DNA of 45,236 nucleotides, taken from CAZONU01 sp965370045. GTDB taxonomy: Bacteria > Planctomycetota > SZUA-567 > JAKLDR01. Shown piece by piece: positions 1 through 10,200 of the stretch (positions are counted from its first letter, which is position 1; every line of letters starts with the position of its first letter). The stretch spans positions 1 to 45,236 of the forward strand of contig CBDUSI010000025.1 of NCBI GenBank assembly GCA_965370045.1. The letters are read 5' to 3'. The translations under genes and the position numbers were made by a program. Under the pieces are notes generated by a model that was not told the origin of the DNA, searched no databases, and saw only the letters and a list, made by a program, of their open reading frames with translations.

Positions 1-64
1 TCGCATCGCTCGGGAGCGCCTGCCGTCACGACGCCCCATTTTTCAACGGACTGCTGGGCGGGGA

Positions 65-1162
65 TCATAGATTGGTGGGCGGACAGGTGCTTTTCCTTAT
101 GTAGAGCCGATTGGGAATGATGATAGTGCGTCCTTCGCCGCGAAGGCGAGGGCTCAGCGCGGCGCGGACCGCCTCCTGGCCCATCTTGCGCGGATATATG
201 CGGCAGCTGGTAAGCGTGTCGGAAAGGCCCAGCCGGATCGCGCTGTCCCCGAAGCCCGCCAGGCAGAAGTCTCCGCCGACGCGGTGCCCGTGGCGCTCCA
301 GCGCGCCCGCGGCGGCCAGCGCGCGGCTGTCGTCGAAGGTCACGATGGCGGTGGGCGGGTCGGGGACCTTCAGGAAGCGGTCCACGGCCGCCCGAGAGAA
401 CTTCTCCCACCCGCCGGGCACCGGCGGACAGGCCACCAGGTCCTCGTCGAGCGGGATGCCCTTCTCGGCGAGGGCCGCGGCGAAACCGGCGAACTTCTCG
501 GGGTTGATCGCCGCGCGGTTATAGGTGTCGATGAAGGCCACCCGGCGGTGGCCCAGGTTGAGGACGTGATTGGTGACCGCGCGCATGCCCTCGAAGCTGC
601 CGTCCACGATGCCGGTGATGGGCAGGTCGCGGATGTAGTGGTCGGCCAGCACCACCGGCCCGCGCTTGAGCCTGAGAAGGTGCGTAATCAGGTCGCGGGC
701 GTCCTGGGAGACCGAGATGAAGCCGTCAAAAGCGCGCATCGCGCGCGCCTTCCATATCTGCGCGGCCTCCTCGGGGCAATCCAGCGACAGGACCGTGCAC
801 TCGGCGCGCAGGCGCGGGGCGTACCCCAGCATCCCGCGGATCATCTCGCCCTGATAGTCCCAGCCGGGCGTCTCTTCCGAGTGGCCGGCGGCGATCACCG
901 CCAATCGGGCGACCCCCTTGCGCCGCGTGCCGGCCGGGCCCTCGGTCACGAAGGTGCCGCTGCCCTGGCGCCGCTCGATGAGGCCGTCGGCCTCCAGATC
1001 GGCCAGGGCGCCCTGCAGCGTCCAGCGGGAGACTCCCAACTGCGCGGCCAGCTCGCGCTCGCTCATCAGCCGCTGGCCCCAGAGGTCCCCTTCGCGGATC
1101 ATCTCCTCAATGCGCTGGCGGGACGCCATACGCTTGTAGGGCTTGACGAAGTTGCGGGGCAC
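65..1162 (-). CDS. GntR/LacI hybrid transcriptional regulator
   Basis: DNA-binding regulator of about 365 residues. The first 75 residues form a GntR-type winged helix with the signature SERELAAQLGVSR and the wing GSGTFV. The rest resembles a LacI-type sugar-binding domain (LGHRRVAFIDT, PTAIVTFDDSRALAA, GFGDSAI). I chose the GTG start at 1162 because GGGAGG lies 6 bases upstream; the later ATG at 1129 would remove part of the first HTH helix (VKPYKRMASRQRIEEMI). Such hybrids, like AraR of Bacillus, usually repress sugar genes and are released by a carbohydrate. It is divergent from the OPT/FtsX block and is a natural candidate to control it, but no ligand can be read from the sequence. Confidence 0.9.
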   Translation of the reverse strand: MPRNFVKPYKRMASRQRIEEMIREGDLWGQRLMSERELAAQLGVSRWTLQGALADLEADGLIERRQGSGTFVTEGPAGTRRKGVARLAVIAAGHSEETPGWDYQGEMIRGMLGYAPRLRAECTVLSLDCPEEAAQIWKARAMRAFDGFISVSQDARDLITHLLRLKRGPVVLADHYIRDLPITGIVDGSFEGMRAVTNHVLNLGHRRVAFIDTYNRAAINPEKFAGFAAALAEKGIPLDEDLVACPPVPGGWEKFSRAAVDRFLKVPDPPTAIVTFDDSRALAAAGALERHGHRVGGDFCLAGFGDSAIRLGLSDTLTSCRIYPRKMGQEAVRAALSPRLRGEGRTIIIPNRLYIRKSTCPPTNL

Positions 1163-1182
1163 GGTGACCCTCCCGGAGACCG

Positions 1183-1217
1183 GTCCATTTCCAGTCCATT
1201 TTACACTCTGCTTACAC
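1183..1217. promoter_or_regulatory. Paired direct repeats, candidate operator
   Basis: Between the two divergent genes lie two copies of GTCCATTT (1183 and 1194) followed directly by two copies of TTACAC (1201 and 1212). Each pair is spaced 11 bases apart, about one helical turn, so all copies face the same side of the DNA. The site is 21 bases from the regulator start and about 80 bases before the opposite promoter. A TAAAAT that could be the regulator's -10 element (minus strand, 1203-1198) overlaps it, which would allow autorepression. Binding is inference. Confidence 0.4.
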
Positions 1218-1297
1218 CGTTGGGGCCCGAATGTCGGTGGGTCCTTGCCGCGCGGCCCGGCGGCGGACGGGGCCTCCCGACGGGCTCTTAAGTTGAC

Positions 1298-1326
1298 TTG
1301 ACAGCTTCTCCGGGGCCAGCTATAAA
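1298..1326 (+). promoter_or_regulatory. Sigma-70 promoter of the OPT/FtsX block
   Basis: TTGACA at 1298-1303, a 17-base spacer and TATAAA at 1321-1326. This is one of the closest matches to the housekeeping consensus in the window. It lies about 50 bases before the first gene of the block and reads towards it. Confidence 0.75.
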
Positions 1327-1378
1327 ACTCCCCCTGTGCCAGTCCGCATTGGGCCTCTTCGTTCGATTGAGAGTCAGG

Positions 1379-4264
1379 ATGGCTGAAGCAGCAGAGACCC
1401 TGAGCGCAACCCCCGAACCCCAGGACGCCGCCGTTGACCAGCCCAGCACGGGCCGGGGGATAACCCTTCCGGCGCTGCTGACCGGCTTCGCGCTGCTGCT
1501 GATGCTGGCGTTTGCCCTGCCCCGCTGGGTCCTGACCAAGAACTACGCGCTGGGCATGGGCGGCTACCTGCCGCTCGAGGCCTTCTTCCTGGTCATGGCC
1601 GTGCTGGTCTTCAACCGCTTCCGGGGCGTTTTCGCGCTGGTGCTGGGCCTGCTGGCGGTCACCCTTTTCGCTCCCGCGTGGCACGCGGCGGTCTACGCCC
1701 GAAGCGAGGGGATGATCAAGGTGCTGTCCCCCGCGGCCCACTGGCTGCGCCTGGCCTTCGCCGGGTCCATCGAGTCGGCCCTGAAGTCCCAGGGCCGGCC
1801 CGCGCTGCTGATGGCCGCCGGGTGCCTGCTGGCCTTCGCGGCCGGAGCGGTGCCCGCCTATCTGGTCTCGGTGGTGCTGCCCTTCCTGCGCCGGCGCCTG
1901 GGCTGGCGCGAGGTCGCGGTGATCTTCGTGCTCCTGTCGGTGGGAGTCTACAGCTGCAAGTCGATCCAGTGGATAGTGGGCATCATCGCCGTGCCCTACA
2001 AGGACGACTCCCCCGCGCGCAACTTCAGGACCCGCTTCGTGCGCCCGGTGCCGCCCGAGCAGGACGAAGAGTGGCGGATGGGCGAAGACGGCGTAAAGGT
2101 CTACGAATACAACCCCGCGGGAGTGCCCAGCTGGCTGGTGCCCTATGACCCCTACAAGTACGACGCCAGCACCGCCGACGGGGCGCGCAAGCAGAAGCTC
2201 GAGGAGGAGGCCCTCAAGGCCTACAACCGGGGCTGGCTGAAGAGCGCCCCGCGGCCGCCCAAGATCGACGTTCCCAGGGCGAAGAAGTTCGAGATGGAGA
2301 CCGCCAAGGTCCTCAAGGAGGGCTTCGACGCCCGCCGTGAGGGTGTGCTCAAGGGGCTGGTCGACAAGGAGTTCTCCGAGCTCAAGACGCAGGGGAAGAC
2401 CTATCAAGACTGCCGGGTCGTGGGCATCCAGAAGGACGCGCTGGAGATCCGGCTCAAGGACGGAGCGGAGGAAAGCGAGAAGGCCGCCGCTATTCAGGTG
2501 AAGTTCGCCGACCTTCCTTCGGGAGAGTTGGACCGGCTGCTGGCATCGGCCTTCCGCCAGTACGAAGAGCAGTACGCCGACGAATACCGGCAATACCACC
2601 AGGAGCGGGCCGAGCACCGCGGCAAGGAGTGGGCCAAGTTCTGGGAGCGCTGGAAGGGCCCCCTGAAGTGGTGGATCCCGCTGCTCCTGCTGGTCATGCT
2701 GGTCCAGATCTTCCTGGCGGCCCTGCTCCGGCGCCAGTGGTGCGACCACGAGAAGCTGATATTCCCCCACGCGGAGGTGGTACGCGCGCTGGTGGCGGGC
2801 GAGCAGGCCGGCTCGCGCGGCCGCCGGATCCTGAACAGCCGCGCGCTGTGGATCGGCATGGGCATTTCGATGGTGCTCTTCACCTTCCAGGGGCTGAGCG
2901 CCTATTTCCCGGAGGTGCCCGCGCCCGATCTGCACAAGATCCCGCTCAAGACCTTCCTCAGCGAGCGGCCCTGGAAGGCCATGAACCAGACCCTCAACAT
3001 TCAGCCCTACCTCCTGGGCATCTCCTACCTGTTAACCTGCGAAGTCTCGATGAGCATCTGGTTCTTCGCGCTGGTCAACCAGGCGATGCGGGTGGCGGCC
3101 TCCGCCTGGGGGCTGACCCGCACCGAGGCCTGGGCGCTGCACGGCGAGTGGCCCAACTCCGACGCGCTGTACACCGGGGCCATGTTCATATTCGTCTTCT
3201 GGCTGGTGTGGGGCGCGCGGCGGCACATCTGGTATGTCCTCAGGCGCGGGCTGGGGTTTATCCCGGCGGACAAGCTCGAGAAGCGCGAGCCGATGAGCTA
3301 CCCGGTGGCCATGTGGGGCTTCTGGCTGGCGCTGGCCGGCATTTTCCTGTGGTGCGTGCTGGTCGGGCTCAAGCTGTGGGTCATGGTCTTGATTATCGGG
3401 TTTTACCTAGTCCTGGTGGTGCTGGTCTGTCGGGTGGTCTCGGAGGCCGGCATGGTGACCGCCGCCCTGGGTCTCTGGCCCTTCTACCCGCACTTCACAT
3501 TCTGCCACATGTTCGGCTTCGGGCACACCGGGACCTTCGGCAAGATGATCGCCTACAAGGACTCCTGGCTGACCCCCGGCACCGCGGGCAGCGCGGGCGA
3601 GGCCAGGCTGGTGCCGGCCACGGTGCGCAACTACGGGGTGTTCTCCTTCATCTGGCCCAGCATGCTCTTCAGCCTGCAGTTGACTCCCTTCGTGCTGGCT
3701 GGCTTCAAGCTCACCGAAACCGAGCCGCGCCGCAAGCGGCTCCTGACCTGGCTGATGCTGGCCGGCCTCCTGGGGGCCACCTTGATCTTCCTGCACGGGA
3801 CCCTGAACACCGCCTTCGAGCAGGGCGCCGAGAACATCAAGCACACCTCCTCCCACGGCTTTCACCACTGGAGTTGGGTGTTCAAGAACTGGCTGCTGCG
3901 CGACGTCGTCACTCGCGAGCGGATGTGGACGCCGGACGGATTCCGCCTCTCGATGATGGGCATCGGGGGAGGGGTCATGTCCCTGCTGCTGATACTGCGC
4001 AGCAGCTTCTACTGGTGGCCGCTGCACCCCATCGGCCTGGTGGCGCTGGGCGCCGAGGGCGGGCTGTGGGTCTGCTTCCTGCTGGGGTGGATGTGCAAGC
4101 GGGCGGCGCTGTCCTACGGGGGCGGCGAGTTCAGCCAGAAACTGAACCCCTTCTTCTACGGGCTGATCATCGGCCAGCTGCTGATGGCCGTCTTCTGGGC
4201 GATCGTGGGGCTGTGCGGCTCCGGCGTGGAGCAGACCTTCATCGTGCCCAGCATAGGGTACTAG
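1379..4264 (+). CDS. DUF6785/OPT-like large membrane protein
   Basis: Polytopic inner-membrane protein of 961 residues. About five hydrophobic helices occupy the first 210 residues. A soluble, charged stretch of about 220 residues follows, containing a small beta-type segment (about 337-395, GKTYQDCRVVGI ... KFADLPS). A second membrane half of roughly ten helices starts near residue 435. That half opens with RRQWCDHEKLIFP and later has VVSEAGMV; both resemble motifs I recall from DUF6784/DUF6785 proteins of Planctomycetes, distant relatives of the oligopeptide transporter (OPT) superfamily. The substrate is unknown. I chose ATG 1379 because it falls after the promoter; an in-frame upstream ATG at 1298 overlaps the -35 box. 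The next gene starts 18 bases after its stop. Confidence 0.8.
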   Translation: MAEAAETLSATPEPQDAAVDQPSTGRGITLPALLTGFALLLMLAFALPRWVLTKNYALGMGGYLPLEAFFLVMAVLVFNRFRGVFALVLGLLAVTLFAPAWHAAVYARSEGMIKVLSPAAHWLRLAFAGSIESALKSQGRPALLMAAGCLLAFAAGAVPAYLVSVVLPFLRRRLGWREVAVIFVLLSVGVYSCKSIQWIVGIIAVPYKDDSPARNFRTRFVRPVPPEQDEEWRMGEDGVKVYEYNPAGVPSWLVPYDPYKYDASTADGARKQKLEEEALKAYNRGWLKSAPRPPKIDVPRAKKFEMETAKVLKEGFDARREGVLKGLVDKEFSELKTQGKTYQDCRVVGIQKDALEIRLKDGAEESEKAAAIQVKFADLPSGELDRLLASAFRQYEEQYADEYRQYHQERAEHRGKEWAKFWERWKGPLKWWIPLLLLVMLVQIFLAALLRRQWCDHEKLIFPHAEVVRALVAGEQAGSRGRRILNSRALWIGMGISMVLFTFQGLSAYFPEVPAPDLHKIPLKTFLSERPWKAMNQTLNIQPYLLGISYLLTCEVSMSIWFFALVNQAMRVAASAWGLTRTEAWALHGEWPNSDALYTGAMFIFVFWLVWGARRHIWYVLRRGLGFIPADKLEKREPMSYPVAMWGFWLALAGIFLWCVLVGLKLWVMVLIIGFYLVLVVLVCRVVSEAGMVTAALGLWPFYPHFTFCHMFGFGHTGTFGKMIAYKDSWLTPGTAGSAGEARLVPATVRNYGVFSFIWPSMLFSLQLTPFVLAGFKLTETEPRRKRLLTWLMLAGLLGATLIFLHGTLNTAFEQGAENIKHTSSHGFHHWSWVFKNWLLRDVVTRERMWTPDGFRLSMMGIGGGVMSLLLILRSSFYWWPLHPIGLVALGAEGGLWVCFLLGWMCKRAALSYGGGEFSQKLNPFFYGLIIGQLLMAVFWAIVGLCGSGVEQTFIVPSIGY

Positions 4265-4282
4265 GGTACTGGGGAGAAGCCG

Positions 4283-7200
4283 GTGGACGAGAACACCAAC
4301 GCCAACGGCAACGGCAACGGCAGCGCCAATCCGCTGAGGTTGGTGGCCGGCCTGATCCTTTCGGTGCTGCTGGCCGGCGTGCTGGTGATTCTCTTCGTGC
4401 TCAACTCCACCGGCCGCTGGGCCCACAAACCGCCGGCGGGCGTCAAGAAGGTGGGCGACGCCCGGCGCGCCAGGGGGCGGCTCAAGGCGCCGGCCAACCC
4501 CGCGGACATCCCCGCGCTGATGACGCGCCTGCGGGCCGACGTGGACGCGCTGGTCGATCCCCTGAAAGACGGGAGCAACTCGGGGCGCACCGCCGGCTCG
4601 CCCGGCGCCAAGAAAGTCGCCGAGCTGATCGCCGCGCGCTTCACCAAGGCGGGACTGGCCCCGGTGGTCATGCAGAGGTACCCGGTGGCCGTGCCGGTAA
4701 CTCATGAGCTGCCCCCCAAGGCCCCCGGTGAGAGCCCCCGCAAGGTAACGGAGTTCAAGGTCGGGGAGCAGTCCTACGAGATACTGCCGCTGACTCCCAA
4801 TCTGGTGCGCACCTCCACGATAGACGCCGAGAACAACACCATCCAGGCCCGCCTGGTCTGGGGCGGCGACGGGCAGCTCGCCCGCCTGCGCGGGAAGGAC
4901 GTGGCCGGCTCCATCCTGGTCCTGGAGGAGGACGAAGGCTACGACTGGCTGACGGCCTGCTCGCTGGGCGCCCGCGCGGTGATCTTCGTCGAGCCCGCCA
5001 ACGCCCGCAAGCTGCGTCCGGGGCTCAAGGTCCTGGGCTGCGCCCTGGACATCCCGCGCTTCTGGATCGGCCGCAGGGAGGCCGAGAAGGCCCTGGACGC
5101 CGCCGACCCCCAGAGCAGCTTCCTCGAGACCCTCAAGGCGGGCAAGCGCGAGCTGACGGCATCGCTGACCTGCCGGGTGGACTGGGTCAACCGCGAAGTG
5201 GTCAACGTCTGGGGGCTGATGCCCGGCGCGAACCCCGAGAAGCGCAAGGACCTCAGCATGGTGGTGGTCCACTACGATTCGACCTCCATCGCGCCGGGGC
5301 TGGCCCCGGGGGCCGAGGCGGCCAGCTCGGTGGCGGCCATGTTCGAGCTGATCGAGCGCATGAAGAAGGACCCTCCGGAGCGCTCGGTGCTCTTCCTGGC
5401 GGTCGGCGCCCACTACCCGGCCATGGCCGGCGAGGCCCAGGCGATGGAGCTCCTGCGCCTCCCGGTGGCGAAGCTGTTGGCGGAGCTCGGCGGCGGCAGC
5501 TCCCCCACGCTGGACAGCAAGGTCCTGGGCTGGGACGGGAAGACTGTGAAGGGGGCCAAGGGCCAGGAGATATCCGGGATGCGCCCCTGGCAGCGCGTGC
5601 TGCTCATCGTCGTGGGCTTCGTGATGCTGCTGGTCGCGGGCGGCGCCAGCTACAAGCTCAAGCTCAAGTTCAAGCGGGCCTGCGCGGTCATTGCCTGCAC
5701 CATCGTCTTCGGCGGCATCGGGCTCGGCGTGCTCGGCGGCTGGTGGGGCCGGACGCGCAAGGGCGAGGCCGTTAAGAAGGAGGACCTCTGGACGTACGGC
5801 GGCTACGTGGCTCTGCGCGCGGCGGTCGAGGAGCTCGAGACGCAGGACTCGGAGCTGGCGAAGCGCCTGCAGGCCACTATCGAGCGCCGCGAGGAGATCG
5901 AGTGTGCGGCCCTCGAGGCCCACGCAAATCTGAAGACGCTTTTCAAGGTAAAGGAACAGCAGGGCGGGGCTGTTGATCCCGAGTGGCGCGGGAAGTTCAA
6001 CGCGCAGGCCAACGAGTTCAACCGCAAGGCCCGCCTCGCCGCGAACGCGGAACCGGAATGCCGCGAGATGCGCCTGGAGTTGATCAAGGTCCTGGAGTGG
6101 AAGCCGAAGAAGGGCGAGAAATCACTGGCGGAGTTGGCCTCGGACTACACGGGGCTGCAGGAGGTCCTGGACGAGGCCCTGGAAACCGCGAAGAAGAAGA
6201 ACCCCGCGCTGGTCAAGCTGGTCAAGGCGGTAGGCGAGTGCCGCGACCAGATGGACGAGGTGGAGGAGCGCCTGAAGACCGAGGGCGCCAACCGCCTCAA
6301 ATACGTCCGGATGGCCGGCTACCTGGCGGTCCTCGCCGAACTCGGCCCGGACGTGCCCGAGCGCCTGGGCAGCTGCGTGGGCATCGACCTTTCCAGCCAC
6401 TCCGACAGCATGGCGATCCTCTTCAAGGGGAAGCACGTCAACCACTTCATCCAGAGTGATGAGAAGCGGCTGCAGTCGGCGGTGGGGCCGGTGGCCGAGT
6501 ACCTGTCCGAAACCGGTTCCGCGCAGGCCAAGGCCCAGGGCTGGCGCATCACCGACAAGTCGCCGTTCGTGACCGACACCACGGTGACCATCGGGGGACG
6601 GAACTGGATGTCGGTGGCGCCGGGTGGGCCCTGCTTCTCAACCGAGGTCCTGGCGCTGGGCGGCTTCCTCTCAATCACCTTCGCGACCGCCCTGGACGAG
6701 CGAGCGCGGCTGAACACGCCGCTGGACCTGCCCGAACACATGGACTTCGAGAAGCTGGCCCGCCAGACCGAGGTGCTCTGCCGGTCGCTGACCAGCATGT
6801 TCCACCCCGGCTCTCCGGAGGTCAGCCCTCTGGACGTCAATAGCTGGACCGGGCTGGCCCGGCGGCTGACCGGGAAGGGAGCCGAAGCCGGGGGAGAAGA
6901 GCGACTCACCAATGATGAGAAGAAGGTCCGCCGGGTCCGCCGCGCGTTGGCCGGGCGCGTGCGAGATCTGCTCTCCGCGGAGGTCCGCGCCACCCTCGGG
7001 AAGCTCGTGGAGAAGAAGGCGGGGGAGAAGCCCCACGAACTCACCAGCGAGGAGAAGCTCGCGGTCGCCGGCGCGCTGAGCGCTATCATGAAGGCCGGCA
7101 AGTTCTACGGCGCGGCGGAGCTTCCCGGACTCGACCTGAAGGGCGAGGCCGGGAAGCTCACCAAGAAGCTCGCCAAGAAGCACAAGGCGGACGCCGGGAA

Positions 7201-10200
7201 GCTCTCCGCGGACGAGAGGCTGCGCCTGAGCCGCATGGTGCTGGAGGCCGCGCTGCCCCAGCTGGTCCGCCTGGTCGACCGCGAGCGGGGCCTAGCCGCC
7301 CTGGAGCGCGCGGAGGCCGAAAGCGGCCTCAAGAGCCTCAAGATGCAGCTGCGCATCCACGGGCAGATCACCGAGTACAACCCCGCCAAGAGCAAGACCC
7401 TCTCGGTCACCCCGGTGCCCGGCGCGCTGGTGATCTGCCGCTGGGAGGCCAAGATATTCCGTCGGTACCTGCGGCTCTTCTCCTCGCCGGTGCGGCCCGA
7501 CTCCATCGTCATCGCCGACCGCTACGGCGCCTACGAGGTCTTCGGCCGGTCCTGCGCAACCATGCGCGCCTGGGCCGACAAGGACACCCGCGTGCTGGCC
7601 TACCAGCTGGACCCCGAAAGCGGAAACGTGATCAAGGCCCCCGACGAGGGCCCCGAGGGCAAGAAGCGGGGCGATCCCTGGAGAGTCCCCAAGAAGAACG
7701 AAGACGAGTTCATCGTGGCGACCTTCGCCTGCCAGGCGCTGAACATCTTCGAGGCCAGCGACCTGCGCAGCTACGCGGCCATAGACACGCAGTTCCAGAC
7801 AGTGAAGATGTACAAGGGCAGGGTGGACGAGGTGCCCATCAGCTTCGGCTGGTCGATGGTCGGAGAGACCTCGCAATTCGCATACCCCGAACACGCCATG
7901 GTCATCTTCACCGAGCGGCGCGCCAAGCCCGGCAAGGACAAGCGGAGCGACGGCCCGCCCATCCCGGTGCAACTCAAGGGCACCTTCGGCCGCCGCCGGC
8001 TGACCGGGGTGCGCTGGCCCGTGCTGGGGGTGCGCAGCGGGGAGATCGACAAGGACAGCCACACCGGCCACGGGGTGACCGTTTCGCGCTCGGCGCGGCT
8101 CATCGATCCCGACAGCCAGGAGTTCGACAAGGACGGCAAGCCGGTTCCCGGCAGCGGCACGCCCATGCCGCTGAGCATGATCATGGCCCAGGACCTCTAC
8201 CGCATGGATGGCTTCCGCATGTCCGTGCTGGAGAAGGCCGGGGTCAAGAACAGGTCGCTGGTGGACCAGCACGACAGCGCCGACCGGGAGCTGAAGCTGG
8301 CCCTGAAGGCCAAGGGGGAGAAGCACTGGGACGAGATGATGGTCCACGCCCGCAACTCCTGGGGCTACGAGGCGCGGGCCTACCCCAACATCCACAGCAC
8401 GGTCACGGACGTGGTCAAGGGGCTGCTCTTCTACCTCTTCCTGATGCTGCCCTTCGCTTACTTCATGGAGCGCCTGCTCTTCTCCTCCCCGAGCGTCAAC
8501 CGGCAGCTGGCCGGGGTTTTCGGGCTGTTCATGGCCTCTTTCGGAGTGCTCTACTTCGTCCACCCGGCCTTCGGGATCACCACTTCGGCGCCGATGATCC
8601 TGCTGTCCTTCATCACCATCGCCCTGGCCGTTCTGGTCATCGGCATGATCTCCTCGCGGTTCAAGCGCGAACTGGCGAGCCTGCAGCACCGGCCGGGCCG
8701 CAGCCACAAGGCGGACATGGACCGCATCAACGCGATGATCAGCGCGTTCCTCCTGGGCATCAACAACATGCGCCGCCGCAAGGTGCGCACCCTGCTGACC
8801 ATGACCACCCTGGTGCTCCTGACCTTCTCGGTGCTCTCCTTCTCCTCGATCGAGAGCGTCCTGGGCACCAACAAGCGCCTCATCAATAAGGAATCGCCAA
8901 TCGAGCCGCCCTACCAGGGATTGCTGGTGCGCAACGAGAGCTGGCTGGCGCTGGACGAGTTGGCCGCGCGCAGCCTCCGCGACGACTTCGCCCGTCCCGA
9001 GAAGAAGTGCCTGGTCGCCCCGCGGGCCTGGTGGGCCAAGGCCGAAACCACCCCGGCCAGGATAATGGTCAACGCCGACAACCCCGAGGATTCCTTCGAG
9101 CTGTCCGGCATCCTGGGGGTCCGGGCCGTGGAGCGCGAGGTCACCGGCCTGGGCCGGCCGGACACGCTGCTGCCCGGCGGGCGCTGGTTCTACGAGACCG
9201 AAGTCCGCGCGCGCGCGCCGGTGTGCCTGCTTCCCGAATACCTGATGGGCAAGCTCAAGCTCGACGCCAGCAAGGTCACCGCCGTCCCGGACCTCTCCGA
9301 CCCGGCGGATTTCGAGAAGTACGCCGGGAAGCTGCCGAGGGTGACGCTCGAGGGCGTGGAGATGGCGGTCATCGGGGTGCTCAAGACCGCGGCCTACCAT
9401 GAGACTGTGGACATCGACGGAGAGCGCATCGTCCCGGTGGACCTCAACGTTGAGAGCTGGCAGCGGCAGAGCGGCCTGGGCAAGGCCAGCGACCAGCTGG
9501 AGTTCCGCAAGTACCAGCACCAGGACGCCAAGACGGTCCCGGTGGTCCCCTACGACTGGCTGATGGGCCGGAAGGAGGGCAAGCTTTACTCGGTGGCGCT
9601 GGTCCCCGAGGATCCCGGCAAGATCACGGACATCGCCGAGGGGCAGCTGCTCCGGCGCATCTCCGTGCCCATCTTCGTGGCCCGCAAGGACGAGTCCGGA
9701 ACGGTGCGGACCATGTTCATGTCCACGACCACGGCCAGCAACGTATCCGGGATGGGCTCGCTGATCGTGCCCATGCTCATCGCCGCGCTGATCGTGCTCA
9801 ACACCATGCTGGGCTCGGTCTACGAGCGCGAGGGCGAGATCTCCATCTACGGCTCGCTGGGCCTGGCCCCGGTGCACATCGGCAGCCTGTTCCTCGCCGA
9901 GAGCGCGGTCTTCGCGGTCTGCAGCGCGGTGCTGGGCTACATCCTGGGCCAGTCGGTGAGCAAGCTCGTGGTCATTGTCGGGAGCGAGGGGATGCTGTCC
10001 GGCTTCAGCCTCAACTACTCCTCGTTGAGCGCGGTGTTCTCGGCGTGCTTCATCATCACCGTGGTCATGCTCTCGGCCGCCTACCCGGCGATGCGCGCGG
10101 GACAGCTGTCCGTGCCGGACGTCGAGCGCATCTGGAAGTTCCCCGAGGCGAAGGACGACCGCCTGGTCTTCGACTTCCCCTTCACGGTCAGCGGCGAACA

